The translations under genes were made by a program, and so were the position numbers. Shown here piece after piece: positions 11,459-20,821 of a stretch of 33,844 bases of DNA. Below the pieces are notes generated by a model. That model did not search any database. It was not told where the DNA came from and worked only from the letters and a program-made list of their open reading frames with translations. Location of the stretch: NCBI GenBank assembly GCA_900095095.1, contig FMBT01000620.1, positions 1 to 33,844 of the forward strand, in the 5' to 3' direction. The number at the start of each line of letters is the position of its first letter. The first letter of the stretch is position 1. This DNA comes from Fragilariopsis cylindrus CCMP1102. Lineage: Eukaryota; Bacillariophyta; Bacillariophyceae; Bacillariales; Bacillariaceae.

Positions 11459-12382
11459 TTAATTCACTAATTCGATTCCGGGTCGTTCCAATCGTAACAT
11501 ATTTCTATTTTCTTGTGTTAAATCACTACGAAACCAACGTAATGATGGAACATTACGAACGAATTTGATTAAGGCATTTTGTGGGATACTTGAAGGCTTG
11601 TTCCCCCATCTGTAATTGCACCATTGTGCGTTCTGAATCGAAACACGTTCGAGCAAGATCTTGCAGCAACAATGATGGAAGAGGAAGTATTTCGTCAAAG
11701 TTGGATTGTTCAGGTCTGAAAAATCTGTTTCTTGTGTGTAGGTGTAACAGAAAAAGGAATTGTCCATATAGATTTCCTTAAGGTGATCAGAAAGACTGAT
11801 TTTCGAACCGTCCAAACTGAGTTGGAAATCCTCTTTAATATTGTGACAGGTAATTTTTTCCAAGAGATGGCAATTCTTAGAAAATTCACGAAGTGTTGTG
11901 TAATTAACGAATGTATTATTTGATAAATCAACTTCCAGTAAATTTGGCAGGACTCTCGAGAGGGCGTTTGGGAGACTACTATAGAGGGCGTTTGTGAGAC
12001 CATTGCACAGATCTTTTTCTGATGATGGATATGGTAGAGAAAGATCTAAGGATACAATTCCTTCTAATTGAACATCTTTTGTGATCCTTTCCATATCACC
12101 TTCATAAATATGGTCAAACTTGTCTATATCATTTATCCTCATATGAGAATAACGATCTAACTTTTTGTTTGTCTGATTGTTGTGAGCAGATAAATTCTGC
12201 ATTAATCTTCGTGTCCTCGAATCACCTCTCTCTATTCCGTGTTTTGATGCACTAATTACAATTGTCGGAATAATCTCAATATGGGATTTGTGAATGATAG
12301 AAACTCGTGGATTCAAATACACAATACCTTTTAATTGACTACTAGCATGTTCGGCTGAAGTGCTGTGGTAGTACTGTATCAT
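11459..12382 (-). CDS. Diatom leucine-rich-repeat family protein
   Basis: This is a single-exon protein of 307 residues. Residues about 105-215 carry irregular leucine-rich repeats: GIVSLDLSLP, LPNLLEVDLSNNTF, CHLLEKITCHNI and LKEIYMDNSFF. The C-terminal signature IPQNALIKFVRNVPSLRWFRSDLT, then ENRNMLRLERPGIELVN (about 266-307), is one I associate with a large diatom-specific LRR family (established by recollection, not by search). So does the N-terminal part with HKSHIEIIPTIV and RINDIDKF. No signal peptide or membrane segment is visible, so it is probably intracellular. LRRs bind proteins; the partner is unknown. TACTGTA overlaps the start region at 12372. The gene looks intact. Confidence 0.8.
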   Translation of the reverse strand: MIQYYHSTSAEHASSQLKGIVYLNPRVSIIHKSHIEIIPTIVISASKHGIERGDSRTRRLMQNLSAHNNQTNKKLDRYSHMRINDIDKFDHIYEGDMERITKDVQLEGIVSLDLSLPYPSSEKDLCNGLTNALYSSLPNALSRVLPNLLEVDLSNNTFVNYTTLREFSKNCHLLEKITCHNIKEDFQLSLDGSKISLSDHLKEIYMDNSFFCYTYTQETDFSDLNNPTLTKYFLFHHCCCKILLERVSIQNAQWCNYRWGNKPSSIPQNALIKFVRNVPSLRWFRSDLTQENRNMLRLERPGIELVN

Positions 12383-12590
12383 ATATATGATATCGTTTAT
12401 TGTTGGTGGCTTTTAAGAAGTTTAATAATCGTGCTGTCGTGCTGTCATTGTTCATCATTCGTTCATTCATTCATCTCATTCGCTGAGCTACTTATCAAAA
12501 AGAAGAACAACAAAAAGACAAAAAAAAAAATCAAACGATCCTTTCATTGCTTCAGGGCCATCCTATGTCATTGACGGGACTGAAAACAGA

Positions 12591-12625
12591 TCCGCGATTT
12601 GAGAATCTCAAAGAGGAATCGCGGA
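12591..12625. other. Nested inverted repeat
   Basis: Nine-base arms TCCGCGATT (12591-12599) and AATCGCGGA (12617-12625) are perfect complements. Between them TGAGA-A-TCTCA forms a second small inverted repeat. Function is unknown. It could be a foldback remnant of a mobile element or chance. Confidence 0.5.
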
Positions 12626-12978
12626 ATCGAATGAAATCGAATCAATCGAATGAAGGGAATCATCATGTTTGAGGATTCAAGGTTCCGACGCGGTCTTAAG
12701 GATTTCCACGCAAATATGATCCTTTTCTCATAACGATTTCAGAATTGAAATTGTTAACTATCAACACTCCACTGCTGCATTTGTGGAAGGAGCTATCGGC
12801 ATTTATAAATGGTCTGTAGAGACTTTTGGTGCAGCAATTATTGAAGCCCTTGCTGCTACGCTGTCTAAATATAGATAATGACGTTAAAGAAAAGAGGTGT
12901 CGAAGGATTGTAGTCAACATGTGGAAGAAGAATTGAAAGTAGTGAATTAAATAAGAGAAAAGATTCCTCTTCTCGTAT

Positions 12979-13140
12979 ATGAGTACATTTAGAATCTATC
13001 TATTTGACCTAGACAAAAACATTAAACCCTTACTTTTAGAACTAATAACGCGTTTATCTGGACTGGAGCAACGAGCGGATCCAATAAACGTCATTCATCA
13101 TTCGCTCATCATGGACAAAGAACAAAGAAAGCAACCATGA
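12979..13140 (+). CDS. Short ORF, possible gene fragment
   Basis: The ORF encodes 53 residues beginning MSTFRIYLFDLDKNIKPLLL and ending at TGA 13138-13140. The composition is protein-like: alternating hydrophobic residues, LLLELITRLSGLEQRADP, few low-complexity residues. This contrasts with the non-coding DNA around it. I do not recognise a family. It may be the start of a decayed multi-exon gene or an exon whose partners are lost. It stands 0.6 kb upstream of the divergent LRR start and shares no motif with that gene. Confidence 0.3.
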   Translation: MSTFRIYLFDLDKNIKPLLLELITRLSGLEQRADPINVIHHSLIMDKEQRKQP

Positions 13141-13889
13141 TTTCTCATTCAGGGCCATTCTATGTTCGACTGATTCATTCAATTTTAAAATTAGCGGATG
13201 GTCGCAGTGATGGGATTGGTGCGTCTTCTCTACCGTAGACGATGATGGTAATACCTCTTCACCGATCTTTGTATCTTTTGCTGTGTGTCTTTCTCTACCA
13301 AGGATGATGCTGATAATGATATTTCACCGATTTTTGCCCTTAGTTGCTATTGGACATTTTGGATCCTTATATCTATATATCCTATGGAACTGTTTCATAA
13401 CACAATTCCAAAACAAAGGGGATGGTGAATAATCCAAAAATACTGGTACTAGAATTAGATTCTCTAGTAGTGATATCGGTCGCATCGAGTGCTGTACACG
13501 TCTAGTTAAGGCTGAATACAATACTATAAATTCATATCAGATAGTTCTATTTCCGTTTGTCACCGAGGGAGGGAGAAAAGATGATACAATGATATTCACT
13601 TTAGTAATAATTTCAAACACAAAGTTACAACACTAGTTTGAGTTATGATATACATGATAGAAGAAACAACTTCTTATTTTATAACTTAAAGTAACATTAT
13701 TTCTTTTAACAATTTCTTTTAATTTAAACAAGTAAACTTATATATATATAAATGTGTAAAATATACCAAAACAATCGACATGGTAGAGATACTTGAATAT
13801 ATACACATGACTCGGAAGTAGATGGGTGCATGTATATGCTTGCATGTTTATGCATTGGTGTTTGTGGGGTGAATTTTGTTACTGGATAA

Positions 13890-16019
13890 TTACCATGCAA
13901 ACATCACAACGACAATGGTAACGACGACTGCACGTCTTACACTGATCACTATTTCAGCTACATTTCCAGCGCTTGGGGTGTCATTTTCAGCATCAGCATC
14001 AGAACCAATGGGTAATGCTGTGGTACGTTCGTCGGTTGATTCAGCATACTCAGTCGTGTTTGTTGAAGGGTCGGCACTCATTGATTCACTTCTAAAGTAT
14101 TGACTTGTTGAAAGGACTGTGGTACACTGCTCTCTCTTACCTTCATCTGCTTCGACCATATAGACACCATCACTTGAAAAGTACAAAAATTGCACATTGC
14201 TCGCTTCATTATTTTTGGCACCGTTGGAATCATCAAGCACTACTGGTTGCCAGATAGCAGACGGATCAGAAGAGGATGATGGTGCTTGAGGATTACCTGA
14301 TCTTGCAAAGTTCGCCCAACGAGCAATAATTTCATCGCTCACTTCCTTTGGTTTTCCTGTTATGCCTGGTCCAGTTCCATCCGCTGCTCCACCAAAGACA
14401 AAACCAATGTCTATACCATGAGAAGTCCAGTTTGGATCATCGAATCCAGTTTCTTTGCGGGTTACGTTTTGATATCCATTGGAAACAAAAGGATCACCGC
14501 TAATTAAATAACCAAGCAAATACGTGTAGACATTACCACTAATCTTTGTAGATGCTATTGCTGCAAGTTCACGAACGAAACATAAGCCATTGATATCACC
14601 AGTCGCTTGAGTGATTGCAGCAAACGTAGAACCGTTGTACATTGGCAAGTCAGGTGAGTATGCAGTCATAACATTATCTTTAATCTCCTCACTGGCATTT
14701 ATCCCTGTATAGTCCCAAACAGCTGAAAAATTATAATCCATAGCTGATGCATTTGGTACAAAAGGGATCATAGAATCATACGTATTTGTACCAATGAGAA
14801 TATCCGTGGGAACAATTTCTCCTGCTCTAAAGAGTTCAACTGGCATGATGGGAAAGATATTCTTGTCATACATTGGTGAAAATAAAAATAAGCTCTCGTT
14901 CTTCAGTTGCTCTGTTGTGAGACTTTTAAGATCATTTACGTCGCATGGTTTTGATGGACAGTCCAACGTAGCAAGTGTTTTGTCTAGGAACACAAATCCA
15001 TCTACTGTCGAAAGAGTTGAAGTCGAGTCAGTAATACATGTCCTACTTTCCATAATGGCGCGGCGAAAGAGACCTTTTGCACTATCCATGACGGACAAGA
15101 AACAGATATTCTGAGCTCCAGCACTTTCGCCGAAAGCAGTAACAATGCTCTTATCTCCTCCAAAGGAAGATATACGTTCCTGAATCCATTTGAATGCTTG
15201 CAATTGGTCCATGAATCCGTTCATACCCCCCGTGCCATTTACGGTATCAGTAGGTACAAATCCAAATACTCCCAAACGATAATTGATAACAACAACAATA
15301 ACATTCTCGTTTCCTACCAATTTCAATGGCTTAAAGGACTCAGAAGTATCGTATTGAAACGCTCCGCCATGTACCCAGACCATTACAGGTAATGGTTCTT
15401 CATCTGCTGAATAATTACTTGGTCTATAGATATCGAGGTAAAGACAATCTTCTGTGGTTGCTGTTCCTTCTGTCAATTGAGCATACGGTTCGGGTTGGAC
15501 AGGCTGCGCACACGCTGGTTTATATGTTGTAGCATTGATGAAAATTCCGTTACTATCGTCATCTTCAAAATCAGATGGATCTAGTTGGACTTTACTAGCT
15601 TCGAATCTCTCTTGGGTAGCGAACTTAATTCCAAGGAATGCATCCACCTTAACACCTTCACTACTTGTTACAGTTTTCCCAATATATGTAGCATTAATAT
15701 CGGGTACATACACGGATGGAGCAATGACAGTGGAAACGGCGGCGGTAGTGTTTGTTGCTGTTGCATTTTCTTCTACTTGTAGTCCACGTTTATACGACTC
15801 ACCGACAATATTACCCGCGGCTTCATGGGCAGTCATCTTCGTCTTCTGATACGAACCATCGTTACGGACGACATGACGGCCTACTACATCGACCCCGTTG
15901 ACACATCCGCACTTGATCGCGATGGATGCTACAGAGAGGCTTAGAATGATTTTGATGTTCATCATCATACTAGTAATAATATATTGTGTTGCAAGGAGTT
16001 GTGTATTATGTTCTTTCAC
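13890..16019 (-). CDS. Secreted type-B carboxylesterase (cholinesterase-like)
   Basis: The frame codes for 709 residues. The likelier start is Met 18 (codon at 15966-15968), because MMMNIKIILSLSVASIA is a good signal peptide core; the upstream ATG adds 17 polar residues. Alpha/beta-hydrolase type-B hallmarks are in order: EDCLYLDIYRP (190-200), the oxyanion loop HGGAF (217-221), the nucleophile elbow GESAG with Ser 299, an acid at Asp 415 (GTNTYDS, where most family members have Glu), and His 534 (WTSHGIDIGF). The family hydrolyses carboxylic esters; the substrate cannot be told. The last 20 residues are hydrophobic after a Ser/Thr/Asp stretch, fitting a GPI-anchor signal or a C-terminal membrane anchor. 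Several NxT/NxS sites fit a secreted glycoprotein. It is head to head with the SASA gene. Confidence 0.92.
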   Translation of the reverse strand: MKEHNTQLLATQYIITSMMMNIKIILSLSVASIAIKCGCVNGVDVVGRHVVRNDGSYQKTKMTAHEAAGNIVGESYKRGLQVEENATATNTTAAVSTVIAPSVYVPDINATYIGKTVTSSEGVKVDAFLGIKFATQERFEASKVQLDPSDFEDDDSNGIFINATTYKPACAQPVQPEPYAQLTEGTATTEDCLYLDIYRPSNYSADEEPLPVMVWVHGGAFQYDTSESFKPLKLVGNENVIVVVINYRLGVFGFVPTDTVNGTGGMNGFMDQLQAFKWIQERISSFGGDKSIVTAFGESAGAQNICFLSVMDSAKGLFRRAIMESRTCITDSTSTLSTVDGFVFLDKTLATLDCPSKPCDVNDLKSLTTEQLKNESLFLFSPMYDKNIFPIMPVELFRAGEIVPTDILIGTNTYDSMIPFVPNASAMDYNFSAVWDYTGINASEEIKDNVMTAYSPDLPMYNGSTFAAITQATGDINGLCFVRELAAIASTKISGNVYTYLLGYLISGDPFVSNGYQNVTRKETGFDDPNWTSHGIDIGFVFGGAADGTGPGITGKPKEVSDEIIARWANFARSGNPQAPSSSSDPSAIWQPVVLDDSNGAKNNEASNVQFLYFSSDGVYMVEADEGKREQCTTVLSTSQYFRSESMSADPSTNTTEYAESTDERTTALPIGSDADAENDTPSAGNVAEIVISVRRAVVVTIVVVMFAW

Positions 16020-16743
16020 TTGTTATGCACAAAATAATGAATGACGTGAGAGAAAATTCTTTCCTATTTCGCGCTGCCAGAATTGGTAGTGTGATTTCGC
16101 ACTACCAGGGGCGTGTGTCCGCCGCATGCTTCATTGCGCTTCAATGGGCATAGGTGGGTTCCTAACTCGGTTCGCGAATTCAGTACCGGTTGGACTGAAA
16201 ATGATAAAATCCGTCTTTCAATAAATACTACCACCACCACCATCAATGCATGATAAGGGGTAAAAGAAGAAGATTCAACTTGCAAGAACTTATTATTACG
16301 TTCAGATTTATTGAACATCAACAGCAATACGGTAGTGTATGTGTCAGAGGTGTTTTTTGTTGCTTGCATCCTCAAAAAAAAAGTACGCGCGCGGCTACTT
16401 TTTTAGGGGGGAAAACTAGTCTTCAAATTGCGACTCCCCTTTTGGTTTTTAAAATTGAGTCGAGTCATTCGGATTCTTCGGGTTCGATCTTCATTATTTA
16501 ATTCCATCCATTCTTGCTTCAGTTATTTATTTTTACAATACACAGTAAGTTGAAAGTTAGGACCTATGTGATCGCAATATATTTATATCGTTTATTAATT
16601 TTTATGTGAAGTTGTGTCATTTGTAACGTTAACGTTACTGTAATGCATCGTGTACAAACCATTAGGAGGTGTGTATAATAATATGTTAATAAGATCCTAC
16701 TAAAGCAACGGATTGACAACAGAGTGGATCCACCCAAACGAAG
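16020..16743. promoter_or_regulatory. Shared divergent region between two secreted esterases
   Basis: This 0.7 kb gap lies between the start codons of the carboxylesterase (minus) and the SASA-domain gene (plus). It contains a perfect 16-base palindrome at 16623-16638 and no credible gene. A bidirectional promoter is inferred from layout only. Confidence 0.4.
16623..16638. promoter_or_regulatory. Perfect 16-bp palindrome GTAACGTTAACGTTAC
   Basis: The 16 bases equal their own reverse complement. They sit about 105 bases before the SASA start codon. A palindromic transcription-factor site is possible; nothing else supports a role. Confidence 0.45.
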
Positions 16744-19700
16744 ATGAAGATGAAGATGATGATGATGCTACGATTACGATCACGATCACGACCACCACAA
16801 TTATCTTCTGCTGCTGCTGCTGCTGCTGCTGCTACTATAATTAATCTATCGGTATTATTGATATTATTATTGACGATAATTCTACCATACTCTATTATTG
16901 TCGTAGTAAATGCTGATCCTGAAGCTGAACAAGATTCAGTGATGACACATATTATAATGGCGGCTGACGACGAAAAAGATGAATCATTAGCATGGAAAAT
17001 AAGCAGTAGTAGTAGTAGTAGTAGTTCATCATCACGATTCAAAGATATCAATAGAATAATGAGTAGTAGTAGTAATGATAATAACAATGATAATGTAAAT
17101 AACAATTCTACTGAGAAATGCATTCGATCATGCGACGGTCTATATTCTAATTGTGTCATCGAAGACAAAGACAACAACAAAAACGCTATTAACAACAATG
17201 CACAACAAACAGAAGTTCGATTTTTATTTGCAGGACAAAGTAATATGGTTGGTTACGCTAACCAATCGAAAGGTACTATGTTTAATGAAATTATTCAATT
17301 AATTAATGAAAAACGATTTGATATTGAAAACGACGGATCAAGAAATTTGAAGAAGAAAAAGAAAAAGAAGAAAAAGAAAAAGAAAAAGAAGAAACTTATA
17401 AAGGAATTGAAAAAAATAATACAACAAGGACGATCTGCAACAAAAGAATCTGCAAAATATTCAGCTGAATTAATGTATGAATTAGCAGGAAATATTAGAA
17501 ATGAATCCGTATTATACAATGAAACAATTATGGTTCCAAATCCGAATGTTTCTTGTTCTTTAACTAGGCCCGATTCTATGAATGTATTAGATTGTGAACG
17601 AGCAGTGACACCTACATCCTGTGGTTCTGCGAATACACAATATGGTCCAGAATTAATGTTCTCACATGTCTTTCCAAAACTGATTGTGAATAATACTCAC
17701 TATCATAATAAACGTATTGGTATCACAAAAGTTGCTGTGAGTGGGACAGTCATTAAACAATGGTTAGGAAAAGGAACTGATAGTGATTATGGTCAATCAT
17801 TATATGATGCTATTGATGCTGGGAAAGGTACAATTGAAGCATTTGTTTGGTTTCAAGGTACATCTGACCACACTAAGTCTACTACAAAATCACAATATTT
17901 AAAGCGATTGAAAAAACTAGTGAATGGTATTCAGAAGAAAATTTATAATACATACAAAGAATATAATAACGATAGTAACAACAATTCAAGTAAAAACAAA
18001 TTCAAGTCCAAGAAAGATATTCCCGTGGTTATTGTTGAGCTTGGTCCATTCATTGGATATGGTATGGCAAAAGAAAATCCACCTGGTCCTATCATTAAGG
18101 CACAAAGAAAATTTGTATTACAGTAAGTAGTAGAACGATTCGTTTCATTCAACTTATATTTTTTATTTTGTTTCCTTCAGATTTCCATAATATACGAATG
18201 TGTGGTATAAGAAATAGATATTTCTAATTTATTCATCGTTTTTATGTCCTTTACTTTTAATTCTTTCAATTTCTTTCTACAATGGCTTTTTTTTTCCTTT
18301 TCATGTCGACCACAATGGATGGAAATAGACATCCAAATACGATCCTTGTTAATACAGGATCGAATGAAGATCCTAAGGAAAGACTATCAAAATTCTATCA
18401 TTTCGATGCTCCTTCGCAACTAACTATTGGTCATAGAATTGCGGTGGTAAGAAAACATTTATGTTTCGTCGTCGTCGATGTTGTGCTGTTGTCGGCGTAT
18501 TTTTGTTTGTTTGCTTGTTAATGGTTTATGACACAATGCTGTCAGTTTTTCTTCAACAAAAGAGGAACTTAATTACTTTTCACTAACAAGGTCTCATTCT
18601 CTTTTCGTACCCCCTTCATTTATTTTGTAAAGGCACTTTCTACTCTAGTAAATTCAACCGATAGGTACCAATCAACAGAATCTCCAACCCAGATGCCTAG
18701 TATCAAACCAAGCTCAAGTTTGAATCCAAGTACAGTACCGTCTTCTGCTCTTAGCTATGTCCCGAGCCATGGTCCGAGTTCCCTTCCAAGTCTTTCACCA
18801 AGTGATGCTCCTAGTTCCCTTCCAAGTCTTTCACCGAGTGCCGTACCTACTGCTGTCCCAAGTTCCACCCTAGTCTTGCACCAAGTGGTGTTCCTAGCTT
18901 CACCCCTAGTGTTCATCCAAGTTCCATCCCCAGTTTCATCCCTAGTTCCAACCCTAGTTTGGCACCGAGTTCGCTGCCCAGTAGTCTACCCAGCTTAAGC
19001 AATGCACCCACCACAAGTGCTGCACCTAGTTCTGTACCCACGGCTACTGCAGAACCAAGCGATAGCCTTGCACCCAGTTCCGTTCCAAGTCTTTTACCAA
19101 GTGCTGCTCCTAGTTCTATTCCTAGTCTTGATCCGAGCAGAGCTCCAAGCTTTGTCCCGAGTTCGAAGCCAAGTTCAGTGCCTAGTGCTGTACCAAGTTC
19201 ATTGCCAAGTCTCTTGCCGAGTATGGTACCAAGTTATGTCCAAGTTTTCAACCTAGTGCATTGCCTAGTACTGTACCAAGTCCATTGCCAAGTCTTTTGC
19301 CACCAACTCCACTGCCTACTTCTGTACCCACCTTTGACTGTTCAGATGATCTTGACTTTAAATTTAAAGGCGATTCGTCAAAAACATGTGACTTATACGT
19401 TGCTTTAAAACCTGTCAAGAGATGTAAAAAGAAACAACCTAAATCTGGTGGAAAGAGAGTTAGCAACTTTTGTCCTGCAACATGCAATAGACAATGTAGA
19501 GAAAGTACTCACCCGAGCCATGATCCGAGTAGTGCACCGAGTACAAATCCAAGCGCTGTTCCTAGTATTGCCCCTAGTGTGGCTCCTAGTGCATATCCTA
19601 GCGCAGCACCAAGTGTTAAGGCAAGTGCTACTCCCAGCTCTATACCTAGTCATGATCCAAGCTATACACCAAGTGGGTTGCCCAGTTTGGTACCTACATC

Positions 19701-20277
19701 TAATCCAAGTGTTGTTCCTAGCACTACTCCTAGCATTGTACCAAGTTTATCGCCGAGTAGCAATCCAAGTACTGTCCCAAGTTTGGATCCAAGTTCATTA
19801 CCTAGTGCTGTACCTAGTGCTAGTCCAAGTTCCAGTCCAAGCCAGAAGCCTAGTTTTTCACCAAGCGAAGTACCTAGTTCTGCTCCTAGTGCTGATCCGA
19901 GTAGCAATCCAAGTACTGTTCCAAGTTTAGAACCAAGTTTGGAACCAAGTTCATTACCTAGTGCTGCACCTAGTGGTGGTCCAAGTTCGAGTCCAAGCCA
20001 GAAGCCTAGTCTTTTACCAAGTGATGTACCTAGTTCTGCTCCTTGTGTTGATCCCAGTCCACTGCCTAGTCCTGCACCCACCTTTGACTGTTCAGATGAT
20101 CTTAACTTTAGCTACGAAGGCGATTCGTCAAGAACATGTGATTCATACATTGCTCTCAAACCCGGGAAGAGATGTAATAAGGATGTCGAAGGTACAGAGG
20201 ATAAAGTCACTGGTACATTAAAGAAAGTAAAATTCTTTTGTCCTGCTACATGCAAAAAGAAATGCAAGACTTTGTAA
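16744..20277 (+). CDS. SASA/CE6-type acetylesterase fused to Pro-Ser repeats and two six-Cys modules (3 exons)
   Basis: Exons by my reading are 16744-18122, 18329-18446 and 18633-20277. The N-terminus has a basic stretch, poly-Ala and a strong hydrophobic segment (about 32-57), so it is a signal peptide or signal anchor. The SASA domain (sialate O-acetylesterase-like SGNH fold) shows FAGQSNM with Ser 166, WFQGTSD (369-375) and YHFDAPSQL with His 484. Splicing joins FVLQ to HPNTILV and RIAV to ALSTLV, completing the domain. A 15-Lys run (203-217) interrupts it. After residue 520 comes a PSxxPS tail with two modules starting PTFDCSDDL (near 19330 and 20083). Each has six cysteines ending CPATC, like ShKT domains. 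The tail frame breaks at about 18870 and 19241, each by one missing C. An extracellular or wall enzyme that removes O-acetyl groups is the likely role. Confidence 0.78.
18693..20076 (+). repeat. Pro-Ser tetrapeptide-type repeat region
   Basis: Dozens of PSxxPS and PSxxxxPS units (CCA/CCT/CCG plus AGT/AGC) are interrupted only by the first six-cysteine module (about 19318-19500). Such tails are common in diatom secreted proteins and are likely O-glycosylated spacers. A segment near 19726-19880 recurs with small changes near 19897-20030 (PSSNPSTVPSL, then PSSLPSA, then SQKPS). This shows expansion by unequal exchange. Confidence 0.9.
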
Positions 20278-20821
20278 GATCTATGACATCAAAATCAGCA
20301 CACACACAAACACACAATAAGAACATACATACATTATTACTTGCATCCACATTCAATCCGTTTAATAAACAGAGACAATATCACTCCTCAATTTTAATTA
20401 TTTATTAAAATACAGTAAAGACACACAAACACAAATGGGACCAGAAAGAAGATACATTATTGGCTGTGTCGCTTAATCCCATCCTAATGTTAAAAAAAAA
20501 CCATGAGGTGTGTTGACGACCAGCAATTTCTCGACAGAAAAAGATCGTAAACGTAAAAGAGATATTGATTAAATAACGAAACGGAAAACTCAAAGTACTG
20601 TTACTGTACCGTATATTTGTAAAGATGCATTTGACGAATGCAGAGTTGAACTACGAGGACTAACTACTATAGCAAGAAGAGAAATTGGATATTATACATC
20701 AATATTATAATATGTGATATAGTAGTCTAATCTGTTATTATTATCATTATTATTGTTATTACTGTGTAATGTGTGTAGAATAGTAATGACTGACTGACGG
20801 ACTGACTGGCATGACTACATA
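20278..20821. other. Convergent 3' intergenic region
   Basis: This gap lies between the 3' ends of the SASA gene (plus) and the orphan membrane gene (minus). It has A/T-rich tracts, ATT/TTA runs near 20740 and TACAGTA/TACTGTA at 20411 and 20602. No gene is seen. Confidence 0.4.

Larger units (their letters stand above)
12383..13889. other. Gene-poor stretch with possible gene scraps
   Basis: No complete gene is seen in 1.5 kb. Besides the 53-residue ORF at 12979 there is a plus-strand open stretch of about 49 codons at roughly 12725-12875, read as HNDFRIEIVNYQHSTAAF and so on. It follows a TCATAAC...CAG acceptor-like sequence and has protein-like composition. A motif CAGGGCCATYCTATGT occurs at about 12553 and again at about 13151, hinting at an old local duplication. 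A minus-strand open frame at 13324-13521 is not convincing. Confidence 0.35.

Noticed and set aside
13324..13521. 65-residue minus-strand frame
   Set aside because: No motif and no support beyond the absence of stops.
18181..18328. Alternative acceptor at 18180 (TTCCTTCAG) for SASA intron 1
   Set aside because: Using it gives a stop after two codons. The acceptor at 18328 keeps phase and completes the SASA domain. A minor truncated isoform cannot be excluded.
19662..20081. Gly-Leu-rich minus-strand frame
   Set aside because: It is the antisense of the Pro-Ser repeat and follows its periodicity.
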